Assembly (NCBI GenBank): GCA_028565635.1
Contig: JAOXYB010023414.1
Span: forward strand, 1 to 16,567
Direction of reading: 5' to 3'
DNA length: 16,567 nucleotides
From: Phoronis ovalis
Taxonomy: Eukaryota > Phoronida > Phoronidae
Under the pieces are notes generated by a model. The model did not search any database. It was given only the letters and a program-made list of their open reading frames with translations, and was not told where the DNA came from. The number at the start of each line of letters is the position of its first letter. Position 1 is the first letter of the stretch. The translations under genes were made by a program, and so were the position numbers. This document shows positions 1 through 10,893 of the stretch, piece by piece.

Positions 1-49
1 CATTACCAGCTGGATGAACTGTTTAAGGTTTGCCAGCCAGCCGGACTCG

Positions 50-80
50 TCTGGGGAACAGATATTATGGGGAACAGACT
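50..80. repeat. Dispersed repeat copy A (GGGGAACAGA-containing)
   Basis: The core TGGGGAACAGATAT at 52-65 and a second GGGGAACAGA nearby recur at 1628-1658, with about 27 of 30 positions matching. Both copies are preceded by TTGCCAGC. This is likely a fragment of a dispersed family. Its wider limits are unclear because the left edge of the window is close. Confidence 0.7.
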
Positions 81-110
81 CGGTGGGTGCTTCCGATAGG
101 GACTGACTAT

Positions 111-1288
111 ACAGTTTAGTGTGTTCATCTGAGCACTTGTACTCTTGACAGTCCCTACTTTAGTAATTTTATTGAAATTAAATTACTAAATATTCAGGTT
201 ACTTGCCATATGCTTTATAATATATAATAACTGTCCTGTCCTTGTAATTGCTAAATGTCAGGCGACTTGGATGTATAAATGATAAGGCTAGATAAAGTCT
301 ACAGATAAGGCCAAATTTACAGGGTTTTATCAATGATTTGGCTACATTGTATCACTCAGACACTAGTCACTAGTCTATCAGTATAAATGTTTGTAAGCCT
401 TAAATAAATGTAGTAGTATATGCCTTGGTTAACTCAAAAACTGCCTGTACTGCAGTTCTGTTAAATCTAGGTCAGAATAAAATATTGTGTTCTGAGGGTC
501 CACATCGATGATTCATGTTTTTTCTTCCATTTCTCATATAAAATAAAGGGGTTCAGGAATGATCCCCTCCCAGACCTGACCTTGGACGCCCTTCAGTTTA
601 ATCAACACCCAGATAGATCTTGTATAGAGTGAGTGTTAGGTTAACATAAATTTTTAGTGTCCATAAATATGATTTATATTTGAATATTAATGCCATGATA
701 ACTATGTTATTTTTAAAAAATTGTTTATATGTTTTCAGTTAATTGTGATATTTAACCTTTCTGTACCTATTAGATATGATGTTACTGTGAAATTATATCA
801 AATTCAGAAAAGAAATGTTTAATATGTAACTGAGAAATATTAAAGCTTGATGTAAAGTTTAAACTGAACACCAGCTGTGCTAGGAAATTAATGCACAACA
901 CAATATTCATTTGGTGAAAGTCAAATTTTAAATCAGTCCCTTCTATGTCCGAAAAGCATATTCAGAAAAGATTGAAAATCACTCTCAGAAATGTCATTGA
1001 GCTCTATTCCTAAATTTGGTGGTAATACAATTATTATTTTTTTTTTTAACATAAAATTAGTCCATATCTGAAGCTTGCTTGAACCATAAGGTAACTAGTG
1101 ATGTATGTGGCCTGATTCCTGTATCGTTGTTCTTAATTATTGTTTGAGAGTAATATTCAGTTTGGTACTAATTGAATGTGTAGCCTGAAAGCTTTTCTTT
1201 ATAACATCATATGGATATCATATGATATCAGCAGCATTGACATATATGAAGTTACTAATAAATAATGTTCTTTTTTTTTGTTTTTTAG
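111..1288. other. Non-coding stretch left of the candidate transmembrane exon
   Basis: No splice-bounded open frame is convincing here. It holds AT-rich sequence and a perfect 16-bp palindrome GATATCATATGATATC at 1214-1229. If 1289-1394 is an exon, this is its upstream intron. Confidence 0.5.
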
Positions 1289-1394
1289 TGCATTTGACAG
1301 ATGGGTGCTACTCCACTTTTTTACATTCTTCAGCTTTTCATTTTTTGTGGGTATAGTGATCATTCATTCAAGTTTATTATGGCATCGGTATCAG
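1289..1394 (+). CDS. Candidate internal exon encoding a transmembrane segment (unrecognised protein, partial)
   Basis: A long polypyrimidine tract (TTCTTTTTTTTTGTTTTTTAG) ends at 1288 and a donor GTACGT starts at 1395. Of the three frames, the one skipping the first base is open for all 35 codons. It begins AFDRWVLLHFF and ends SSLLWHRYQ. A strongly hydrophobic Phe/Ile/Val-rich stretch covers about residues 5-30, flanked by charged or polar residues (D, R at the start; H, R at the end), as in a membrane-spanning helix. The exon would enter in phase 2 (one base completing a codon) and leave in phase 0. No clear upstream partner is visible; the gene would extend past the left edge. T-rich DNA can produce Phe-rich frames by chance, so this stays provisional. 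Confidence 0.5.
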
Positions 1395-1576
1395 GTACGT
1401 ATTGGCTTATGTAACACTGGTTTTTTCTTGATATACTTGTTCAGGGCTAATTGAAAATAAAACTCTTGTTCAGCAACCATGTATGATTATTAGGCATTGC
1501 AGGTATCATTGTCCTTAATATATTGTTACATATTAATAGAATTATTATCCCAGTGGTATGAGGGTGTCTTGTTGGA

Positions 1577-1689
1577 ATGCTATGTACATTTGATTGCCCT
1601 AGATGAGTACCTTGCCAGCTGGGATCCTGTGGGGAACAGATATCATGGGGAATAGATTTCTGATGCTATGTACATTTGATTGCCCTAGA
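1577..1689. repeat. 27-bp direct repeats flanking a 59-bp segment with dispersed repeat copy B
   Basis: The sequence beginning ATGCTATGTACATTTGAT occurs identically at 1577-1603 and 1663-1689. The 59 bp between them contain the second copy of the 50-80 repeat (1628-1658). This is either a tandem duplication or an insertion with an unusually long duplicated flank. Confidence 0.9.
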
Positions 1690-1965
1690 ATGCTGTATTA
1701 TATTGGAAGGGAATTGGGTATACCAGAATGAGAATATTTATGTTGAAATTTTCTGAAGAACTCCCATATTTCCACAAATGAAGTTATTCCTGGTACAGGG
1801 CTATTAAACTATTTCATAATGCAAAATTACATTGCTCGTGTAGAAATAATGAAAATAGTATGGCCCTAATTTTGTATAAGATTTAAACATATAGAACATA
1901 CTAGAAATGGATCCTGCGATTCTCGCATGCATGGTCCTCATATAGGTAACTGTAGGCCACATAAT

Positions 1966-2054
1966 ATTGGTGTCTGGGTTAAATGCTAGGATTGCAATTA
2001 GAATCTGGGTTCACGCGCATCAAAATTAGTGTCTGGGTCAAACGCTAGGAACCG
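1966..2054. repeat. Short degenerate tandem repeat, three units of about 28-31 bp
   Basis: Units start at about 1966, 1997 and 2025. Units 1 and 3 share ATTRGTGTCTGGGTYAAAYG and CTAGGA. The middle unit keeps ATTAGAATCTGGGTT but diverges afterwards. The block is locally richer in G+C than its surroundings. Confidence 0.7.
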
Positions 2055-5000
2055 CCACTGAGAAGGCATTTAACGTACAAATGCAAATTGGCCACGGAAC
2101 GTAGGATGTCGACAGTACAAATGTATCTAAGTCACAACGTAAGTAATCTACCGGTCACAGTTACACACTCATATAAAGGTGCGTGCCTAGACGGGGTAGT
2201 GGCAGTAAAAATCCACTCCATTCTTTTAGAAGTACAGAAGAGTTATGGGAATAAGACACATGGCATGTTCTTAGTCAAGTATTAGCTATATCAGAACACA
2301 TACTTCAACAGCTAACTTTGTGTCATTGAAACACTGTATCTGGGGCAGCTAAGGACAGTAATCTTTTTATCTATAAAGCTTTTAATCATCATTGGTTACA
2401 CAACTTTGGCAAATCAATGTACAAGGCTTTTAAGGACTACTTCTACTAAACATCACCATATGGGTTTTTTGCTATAATACTGTCTGCATGCTTCTGTAAA
2501 GGTAATGACCTCCAATAAAAACACACCTGTTCAAGGCACCTTGTTGCATATTCCATATGCAGGCTCATATTAAATGATCATCGACCCTCAGAAGCAAATA
2601 AAGCGTTTTGTGGAAAAATGCTGAACAGGCTAGGATGTAAGGGTTGTACACATGAAAACTCAGAATTCAGGATCTCTTCCTAAAAATGATAGATGTTGGC
2701 AGGTGTATATACGACTGTGCTCTCTTTGTTAAGTATGACCGTGTTCATTTGTTAAGTAAAGTATAGTCACGTAATACGTCGTATTTATTTTATGCATCAA
2801 TAGCTGATTTTGTCAGGTATTATCATGCGAAGTATAGTTAAAACCTGCTAGTTGTTCTGCACTGTTTTTTGAACCCTTGCAAAACTCATGAGCTGCTTTT
2901 ATTGTAGTAATCCAATAGTGTAAATGTTTATAACATAATCAAACATGAAAGTACAATAATGCATGGCAATGCATCCCTGTGGATTGATGTATCTTAATGC
3001 ACTGGGTTGATTTATCAATGTACATTATCTTGCAATTACAAGTGTGCTGGCTAATTAGTCTAAAGGGAGTACATGTGCATGTAATTTACCCACCAATTTC
3101 GTGCCAGTAATATCAAGGCCCACTGGTACTGTCTGATGTGGGTTACAAGTTACATAATTATGACATTACATGCAAAATTTCAAATCGCCTATTAAAAACT
3201 GGTTCATAATTGTTATAATTGTGATAGTTAACACTAATTTATGGTTTATTTAATAAAAATATCATGGATAAAATTATGCATCGATCCTTCAGAGAAAATC
3301 GTGTAATAATTGTGAATGTACTTTAAGAGATGTGAATAGTTCAATGGAGAACAGCAATTAATTAACGAATATACCTAGAGTAAATTGAACATATGAATTT
3401 TTAATTTCATTGCACAATTAATCCCTTATTTTTATGGAAAATTACCCTGCATGCTGTCATGGATGTCAAACTTTCAGTTATACTTAAAGATGGCAGGTGC
3501 AACTTTACAGCACATGTTAAAATCGTATTTTTTTAGTTTTAATACATGTCACTTTGAAAAATAAGGCTAGTGTTGATATTTGTGCCTATATCTCAAAAAT
3601 CAGTCTTTAATTTGTATAATGTGGCTGCCAAAACTATTTTAAAAACCAGAATGCCTATATCCTATTGTCATATGACAGTCTGATGCAATAAATAACGGGT
3701 CATCTTTTCATCTTTTAACATGATAAGGCACGTTGTTTTTTCCTTTATCAGATTTATAAAAATGCAAGCTGCCCCTTTTTAACAGTCAGCAATTTGTAGT
3801 TGCTTTGCAAATTTGCACAGTAAACCACTTGTGTGCGTGACAGGGAAAATGTGACATGGCTTGTCATTGCTGTGTACTTTGAACACGATCTTGGAAAAAA
3901 TATTGATGTGAATTGGGTTATTCGTGATTGATGTTTAATTCATAATTAAGGCAATGTCAACACAATTTATCTAATGTATAATTTATGAAATAAGTAGATT
4001 TCAAACAAGAACTGAAACATTTATTGCCGTTTTGCTTTATAACTTTGTTCAGACAATGTGTAAGTATGTACAATATATGTGTACACCTCTAACAGCTCAC
4101 TTTAGAGTTGTGCAGTGGTAATTCACATAGTATTATTCTGAAAAGACAGCTCTGCCCCTCACATTATTTGTTTCTTTATGTAAATTCTAATACCATCTCT
4201 TGACCTTGAATGTGTCTAAAGCTGTTACCTTACTAATTCAAAATCTAAGTTCACCCATAATTGTTATACTTAATCTTATGGCTTGGCTTCTAATATTAAC
4301 TATTCTTAGGATTATCTCTCTGTGGTATAAGGAATTACCTTTTGAGCTTGTACATATTTAAATTAAGACTATATCTGCTCTGTGTAACTGAAAAACAAAT
4401 GCTGTCCCCTGCTGATAAATTAATGTGGCAATGGTTGATCACAAAAAAAATGGAGGAAACCTAACCACTATGCAGCTGCAATGCTGGTAATAAATTCATG
4501 CAGATATATTTGTTATTGCTATGCTTACAAGCACACAATAAGATTGACAACTTTACACACTATATTTTGTGGACAACTGTGATTTCATCAATATTGCTTC
4601 CCTCTTAAACGTTTTGGACACAAACTTGGATTCACAATGATTTATTTTCTGTTTCAAATAAAAGGGCTGACTTAGGGAACATGTCAGTATGTTAATATTT
4701 AAAAGTGCAACCTGTTACCAGTGATAAATTATATTGCTTTGTCAGATATTGTCAAAACAATATTAATCTGAAAAACAATATTCATTACGCTCTTAACAAT
4801 TCATGAAATTATCTCCTGGGAGGAGGTACTGACATTTGTTTGACATTATCGTGAAGTGATTTCAAACTGTTCACTTTGTAGTGTTCATCCTCAAAGTAAT
4901 ATAATCTTTAATGAATGAATTCTGCTTAAAACATGATCAGAAAAACATTGCTGTATGATCCCTAAAATAAAAAGAATAATTTTGAAGATATAATAAAAAT

Positions 5001-5371
5001 AATTTAACTGTAGCGCCACATCCGCACCCTAAAATATAACCAAGAAGTCCTCCTGGTGTTCAAGTCATTCTGTAAAGACGGTACAATTTCGGGGTTCATT
5101 CATTTCAACAGCTCTGTTGCATAAATAAACATGTACTGTGCTAGAATCTTGAAATATAGTTATATATGCTGTTTCAGTCAATTTAAATCATTCTTTACTT
5201 TGGAGATTTGGAGCTCTTTTGTGTATGAGGTTTAATACCCAACTCAGACTGATATTAAAGTTTAGCAAGTGATAATTTTTTTGCAAAATAGAAAGAGTTC
5301 CTATCCCAAAGAAACCATTTTTTTTTACAATGCAAAACTGTAGAATTAATTTGTCATGTTATATTTTTTAG

Positions 5372-5482
5372 TCCAGCAATGATGACTTCTTGTCAACACT
5401 TATGACACATTATTATGGAATAGACTATTCTACAGTAAATAACTATGACACAGTTGTCAACCTAACTGTAACTTCCTCATAG
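5372..5482 (+). CDS. Candidate terminal coding exon (C-terminal tail of the membrane-protein gene)
   Basis: The acceptor TATTTTTTAG ends at 5371. Read in phase 0, as required after 1289-1394, it stays open for 36 codons to a TAG at 5480-5482. The peptide starts SSNDDFLSTLMTHYYGID and ends VVNLTVTSS. It is polar with Tyr/Asn/Thr and has one NLT N-glycosylation-type sequon. Together with the upstream exon it would form a last membrane helix and a polar tail. The connecting intron would be 3977 bp. I recognise no family. The case is phase agreement plus an open frame in AT-rich DNA where stops are frequent. Confidence 0.4.
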   Translation, partial: SSNDDFLSTLMTHYYGIDYSTVNNYDTVVNLTVTSS

Positions 5483-5675
5483 CACACTGAGTTGCCTGAC
5501 TGCCGTATGGATAGTTACTGGGAATGAAAATTTAAAAAGTTGCTGGTTGGATTAATGTACCCCAGGAACAAACAGCCGCCAAGTGCTGGCACATGTATTA
5601 AGTTGACCTCTGTGTTTAAAAACAAAATGGAGGAGAACAATTAAATAAATACAAAATTATAAATCAAAAATCAAT
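5483..5675 (+). other. Possible 3' UTR and poly(A) signal of the plus-strand gene
   Basis: After the TAG the sequence is AT-rich and reaches AATAAA at 5644-5649. This is a plausible 3' end if the 5372-5482 exon is real. The boundary is an estimate. Confidence 0.35.
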
Positions 5676-7372
5676 AATACAGTTACTTGTTTGGAACCGA
5701 GGATTTATGAGAAGTTAATTGTCAACAGGAAGAAATAATGGATGACGTGAAAGAGTGTTGCTGATGATTTTATCTAGAATCACGTGCTCTTGAACTTTTT
5801 GTGATAATGAACCTGATTTGGAAAATGTTTATTCATAAGCTGTTGGACATGGTGTGACACACAGAGAATTTTTTTCTGTTTGCATAAGCAACAACATTTT
5901 AGTGAACATTTGTAGTGGCTAATGCAGATTTCATCATTTGTACTGTGAAGCTTGGCCAATGGGTTGTAATTCTGCAAATTCTATCCACAGGGTTATAATA
6001 TAATAGCCCCTTCTGAAACTATTGTTTCCAAAATGGTGATAATCGAATGGAATTAAAAATGTTGTTGTGTCTTTACTAGGATGACAATGTTTACAAATGG
6101 TGTAAAGAAAATTCATGGATCAAATGTTCACAATGTCTGCAACAGGACTTCTTTTGGTTTGTTAAAAAACTATGATCCTTCGAGTGAGTTAAAGAAAATT
6201 GTTAGATGTATAAATAACTATTGTATTACGCTCGGTATGGCAGCAAAGTGTTACTAAAAGTATTTTAACGAAATGTACTTTAGAATATTTGTTATATGTT
6301 CCCATTGCTGCACGGTCTTAGTGAAAGATCTTTAGTCATATTCTATTTCTTGAGGACGATTAGTTTTTTATATACACGTAACTTCACATTACTTGACGTA
6401 TACGAAACCCCAGGGACAATGAAGTATTTCTGGAAGGAGGAATTTGTAGTATTTGGAAGTATTTATGGCAAAAAATTGTTGTGCTCATGCTAAGTTATAT
6501 GTTATAAGGGATATCTTTGCTGTTGCTGCTTGTTGTCACAGTAAATATTGATATGTGACTTTTTTATTGTGTCATGTCGTGAATTATAGCATTGCCTTAA
6601 ATTAATGATGTCACAATTCAGTTGTGGTAAAATTAGGTAGCTGCAGGTTTTTCTTGTTTTGAACTACCTTTGTATTATAATAGCCTCTAAATGTTTTTCG
6701 TTCTGCCAAATGTAAGAATATGATATCACAAATCAAAGACATGGTACACTGTACGACATGACAGAAAAGTCAAATATAGGTGTGAACTGTGATGATTTCC
6801 AGCTGCTTTTGAGTTTGCTATTTGATGTATAAGTTTTGTTTGGAAATGTTTAAACTACTGCAAAGTTATTAACAATTTTTATGTTTGAGGAAGCTTATGA
6901 CTGTACATGCAGTTTGCATCGTTATTTTTTATAATTTATTCTGTCAGTCCCATACTATTTATGCAAGTAAAGTTCACATAGCAGATAACCAACCTGTGTA
7001 TAGGTAGTTTCTAAAATTCGACATGAATTTGTGATCGTAACATTTTTGGTACACATGAACTAAAAGAAGCTTCCGTAAATGAGGAATTTTCAAAACCGAA
7101 TAACAAATGACATCTAACTGAAAGGACAGTATTTGGAAAGTATATCTTTGCATATGTATATACCAGCTTGACAAGGTTAAATATATTTGAGTTCCAGCAA
7201 GTTGAGTTGGGCCACTCTCCACTTCTGCGAATTTTACAACTTTGATAGGGTATACTTAGTCGCATATAATTTTACTCGGATAAATTGCAGACTATTAGAA
7301 ATGCATATGGTAAAAGTTTATAATTACTGTCAGTTGACAAAAATGGCTGCCATCTGATTTATTCAGTAAAAA

Positions 7373-7386
7373 GTGCCACCTAGTGG
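7373..7386 (-). promoter_or_regulatory. Candidate CTCF binding site
   Basis: The minus strand reads CCACTAGGTGGCAC, matching all 14 positions of the degenerate CTCF core CCASYAGRKGGCRS. It lies 20 bp from an ATGGC-T-GCCAT inverted repeat (7343-7353) resembling paired YY1 cores. CTCF is conserved across bilaterians. Occupancy cannot be judged from sequence. Confidence 0.45.
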
Positions 7387-9513
7387 AAATACTCTTTTAT
7401 TGTTACCAAGGTTCTTGTAGAATTCTCTCATAAGGATTCTATTTTATAAAACTCATCATTTAGTGGTCTGCAGATATAGATTATTGATTTGGGAAACATG
7501 TTTATACACCATTTATATGAAAATTGCAGGGACCCCAACTTTTAAAACCAACTAGCTTATCACGTGCTTGTTGTGAATATAATTAAATGTTATGGAAACA
7601 TGTAGTTAATCATAAATTTGAAAATGATAACTGCAAACAGAAAAAGTAAATCATTTTGCTTGAAAACGCGCATTATAAAAACTATGAGTTGACATTTCTA
7701 TACACTGCAGTTGTTTCATTTTAACTGTTTTGGAGTGAATTGTGAACAAAAAATATGGTTTTTATATTAATTTCTTTGTTGATTAATAAATGGGTTTAAG
7801 GTACATTTTCTATAGATCAATGTTAAATAAATGCTGAATTAAATATGTAATGAACAATGGAGAAATAATCAAATTGGTTAAGAAATAATAAGTAATGGAA
7901 AACAAATTCTCATTTAAATGCCTCTATCAAAGCAAAAACAATTCTATTACCTAGTATATGTTCATGAAATGGTATTAGATTTGAAAATTCACAAGTTTAG
8001 TTATAAGAAATTGTTGAAGTTTTCGAAGAAAATTTTTAGTCCATTAGTATAACATATATTAATTCACCTGGTGAGAATATATTGTTGCTTAGTAAAATGC
8101 ATATCCCAAATCTTTAATATGCAGTAAATTGTGCATTTGGGATCTTGAAAATAGGTTTATATTTATGGAGGTGTTCTACAGAAGATTTTGTTCTTGAGTT
8201 CATTTGAGAGGATTTTGATTATTTATCCATTGTGAAACAGTTAGTAGTTATATTGATACTCACCAGAGGACAATGCTGTGTATTATTTATTGAAAATTAT
8301 TTTCTACAATCAAGGTGTGTGTATAATTAAAAATAATTTTTGTCTGTCAATTAGTGCCTTCTTTGTAAGCAATAGATCGAAACAAAATTTTGTGTAGTTA
8401 CCATTTCTTACAAAGAATTTTTATTTCCCAATTAGAGATTGCCCTTCGAAATAACCAGTCATATCTACTACTGGTTGGAATGAAATTCGACCCCCATGGT
8501 ATAGTGGCATGTGGTACTATTCCCTTTAGATATTTATGATGTAAAAAATAACAATATCACGAGGTTGCATATCATTGCGAACGGTAGTAATTGTTCTTCA
8601 TATCTAAAAAGAAATTGAGGAGTTACAGTTTTCAATTATATCGCATATAATAAGTTTGTTTTGAACTGTTGCTTGTGATTAGTAAGCTTGTCAATATCAT
8701 GATGTAAATGAAACTATGTTTTCTCCCATGAACCTTTTATGTAATTATGTATCAGCCATTGTGGTTGGCAAAGGTGGCAGCCTGTAATGATGTGGTAACA
8801 TAGTCGCTGTTATCGTCTAAACTTTAATTTCAGAATATTAACAGGCACGGCATGATGAAATAATGACTACTGGGTGTTTATATTTGTTATTTCCTTACAT
8901 ATTTAGTTATCCTATAGTCATTTTGGGGTATTATTATTATATAACCATATGATATACTTGTTATAGTTGTGATAATAGTCCAGATATTTTTTCAATAAAA
9001 CTGTGCTTGCCTTAAATTGAAGAAGCTTGCTGTTTTTCACTCCAACTAATAACTTTACGTCAAATTAACACCAGCAGGTATTCTTATCCTCAAGGAACAG
9101 TGTCCAAGTTTATAGAAATGGAGCACCGAATGTAGACAATCCTTTCTTACAGAAGTTATATTCCTTAGCTACTGCTAAGAGAGCTTCTCTGAGGTTTTGT
9201 GAATCTGATGGAACATCTAATCTGAGACTTGAGCGGACTGTCTGTCATATCCCATGTTTTTGTGAAGGCTAATCATGTGATCTCATTACCACATCATGTT
9301 GATAAAGACATGGGGTCGAAACCTTTCAGGAATGGCTAAAGAATACAAGTTCAATAATTTAAATGATACTATATATATACTATGCACAAAATTAAGCAGC
9401 TACAAAAATTTTTTATAAATAGTTTTAATTGGCTAAAAATAAATTTGATTTTTATTAATAATATTCCGTAATCAATGCCCTCTACCTAAAACAGGTATAA
9501 TAAAGCACAGCTG

Positions 9514-9607
9514 GTGAGTGCAGTGGGGTAGTATTCAAAAATGACAATTTCAGCACTTAAAAAAAAAATGGATGCTCGCAGCTCGCAAAATAAAAACCTA
9601 TAGCCCT
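9514..9607. repeat. Diverged dispersed repeat, copy 1
   Basis: In order, it shares with 9880-9994 the words GTGAGTG...GGGGTA, GCACTTAAAAA, a GATGCTCGCAGCTCGC-like word, and CCTATAGCCCT at the right end. Confidence 0.55.
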
Positions 9608-9879
9608 CAATATGAGTATAGAAAGCAGTATAGATCAGTATAATTAGGAATAAATAAAACATTAACTGTGCACAAAGAAAGCTGTTTCTTGAAGAATAAC
9701 TCACTTTTTGGATGGGGAATTACCGAAATTGAGGCTGAAAAATTATTTTTAAATTGAACTTTGGATAATATTACTATGACTGGTGTGAGCAACATCTTGT
9801 GAGTGTAATGGGAAAGGTTCATAGGTTTTTTTTGGCTTTCTCGACTTTCAGGAATTGGTCATATTGTTGGTACTATATG

Positions 9880-9994
9880 TGAGTGGGGTAAGTGTACCCC
9901 CAAGGTATACTGCTCGCACTTAAAAATTGGCAATCCTCGCTGCTCCCACTTAACAGACCCCAATGCTCATGATACCCCCCCCCCTATAGCCCTT
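9880..9994. repeat. Diverged dispersed repeat, copy 2, ending in a poly(C) tract
   Basis: It carries the same ordered words as 9514-9607: GTGAGTGGGGTA, CGCACTTAAAAA, AATCCTCGCTGCTCCCAC and CCTATAGCCCTT. A run of ten or more C residues precedes CCTATAGCCC. The copies are in the same orientation, about 370 bp apart. Confidence 0.55.
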
Positions 9995-10210
9995 ATATGG
10001 TGTGCCTTAAGTCCCCACTGCCAGGAAACCATTGAATGCAACCTTAGTGAAATGACATCCGAATATAGTCGACAAATATATTATTTTTTAGAGCCTTGAA
10101 AGAGGCTATGAGAAAATGTATTGCGGTGTGCACGAACATGAACATACATTCTTACAATTATAGAATCCAATGAAAACAAACAAGAGGGCTTACATAATAA
10201 AAAGTATACA

Positions 10211-10216
10211 TTTATT
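10211..10216 (-). terminator. Candidate polyadenylation signal AATAAA of the THEG-repeat gene
   Basis: This is a canonical hexamer on the minus strand, about 680 nt beyond the stop codon, with AT-rich flanks. No nearer canonical hexamer was found. An alternative ATTAAA at 10401-10396 would give a UTR of about 500 nt. Confidence 0.5.
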
Positions 10217-10530
10217 TAGAAAGTTTAGCATACAAAAACACCAAATGCAGTGAAACAAGTGTTGAGCAAAATTCATCAAACAGCTTTTGGATTAATTAAA
10301 ACCATTTTTTTCCTCAAAACTCAAAACAACATTAATTTCATGAAATGTTTAACTACATCTTGTTAATAAAATGCATACAAATGTTAAACACAAATTTTAA
10401 TGAGCAATGCTTTGTTAGTACAAAGAACAGAAAAGCTAAACTAATATCCTCAGCTTTTGGAAATTATTTAATTGCATAGTGTCACTCTGTGTAAAAACAA
10501 GAACCTATATAATTTAGGAAAAACAAGGGC

Positions 10531-10618
10531 TATTAGATACAAGAGTTATGGGAGCATATCTATTCTTTTTAAAATATTAGATACAAGAGTTATGTGAGCA
10601 TATCTATTCTTTTTAAAA
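10531..10618. repeat. 44-bp tandem duplication, two copies
   Basis: Copies 10531-10574 and 10575-10618 begin TATTAGATACAAGAG and abut directly. They differ at one position (TTATGGGAG versus TTATGTGAG). The near identity implies a recent duplication. It lies in the predicted 3' UTR of the THEG-repeat gene. Confidence 0.95.
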
Positions 10619-10893
10619 TATTTTTTTAAAATTGCACTTTCAATATATTTTAAACAGTTTCAAATGGGTGGTAAGGTACTGATTCCTTGGAACCAACTTA
10701 AAAACTGAAACCTTGAGCAAAAAGTTGATTAGGAGCAATATTCAAGGCAAGCAGAAATATACAACTATTTCTGTTAGTGAGACATCAAGTACCCAAAACA
10801 TGGAATAAAAAACAACAAATATAATTCAGGCAAATTCAAAATGTACCTGTTTTTATAATATCACACAATATATTTGTAGATGAAAGTTTAAAA

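Larger units (their letters stand above)
1395..5371. other. Long non-coding stretch, probable intron of the plus-strand gene
   Basis: Apart from the small repeats near 1.6 and 2.0 kb, I see no coding segment. The 65-codon frame at 2088-2285 has no splice or codon-bias support. A TGATTGAT motif at 3925-3932 and an insect-CTCF-like AGCGCCACAT at 5012-5021 are the only regulatory-type words I noted. Confidence 0.5.
5676..10189. other. Intergenic stretch between apparently convergent genes
   Basis: Only short frames with no splice support occur here. Contents of note are the CTCF-consensus site at 7373-7386 with a nearby palindrome, and two diverged copies of one repeat at 9514-9607 and 9880-9994. 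A possible but weak alternative terminal exon lies at 8834-8863. Confidence 0.5.
10190..10893 (-). other. Probable 3' UTR of the THEG-repeat gene
   Basis: About 700 nt of AT-rich sequence follow the TAG stop. The first canonical AATAAA I find on this strand is the complement of TTTATT at 10216-10211. A weaker ATTAAA lies at 10401-10396. The cleavage site is an estimate, placed about 15-25 nt past the signal. The UTR contains the 44-bp tandem duplication described separately. Confidence 0.55.

Noticed and set aside
1-30. Possible preceding exon with donor AAG|GTTTGC, in phase with the 1289 exon
   Set aside because: The donor is weak, only eight codons are visible, and a dispersed repeat begins close by. 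The window edge prevents a test.
2088-2285. 65-codon plus-strand frame
   Set aside because: No splice logic, domain, codon bias or recognisable relative. Length is within chance expectation.
6296-6493. 65-codon plus-strand frame in the intergenic stretch
   Set aside because: No acceptor in phase at its start and no recognisable domain; treated as chance.
6974-7265. Two overlapping minus-strand frames of 82 and 84 codons
   Set aside because: They overlap in different frames, have no repeat or domain character, and no supporting splice or poly(A) signals.
8480-8575. tRNA-like A-box (GGTATAGTGGCATGTGG) and a weak B-box-like word
   Set aside because: No acceptor or anticodon stem pairs, and the B-box has two mismatches. 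Not enough for a tRNA or a tRNA-derived SINE.
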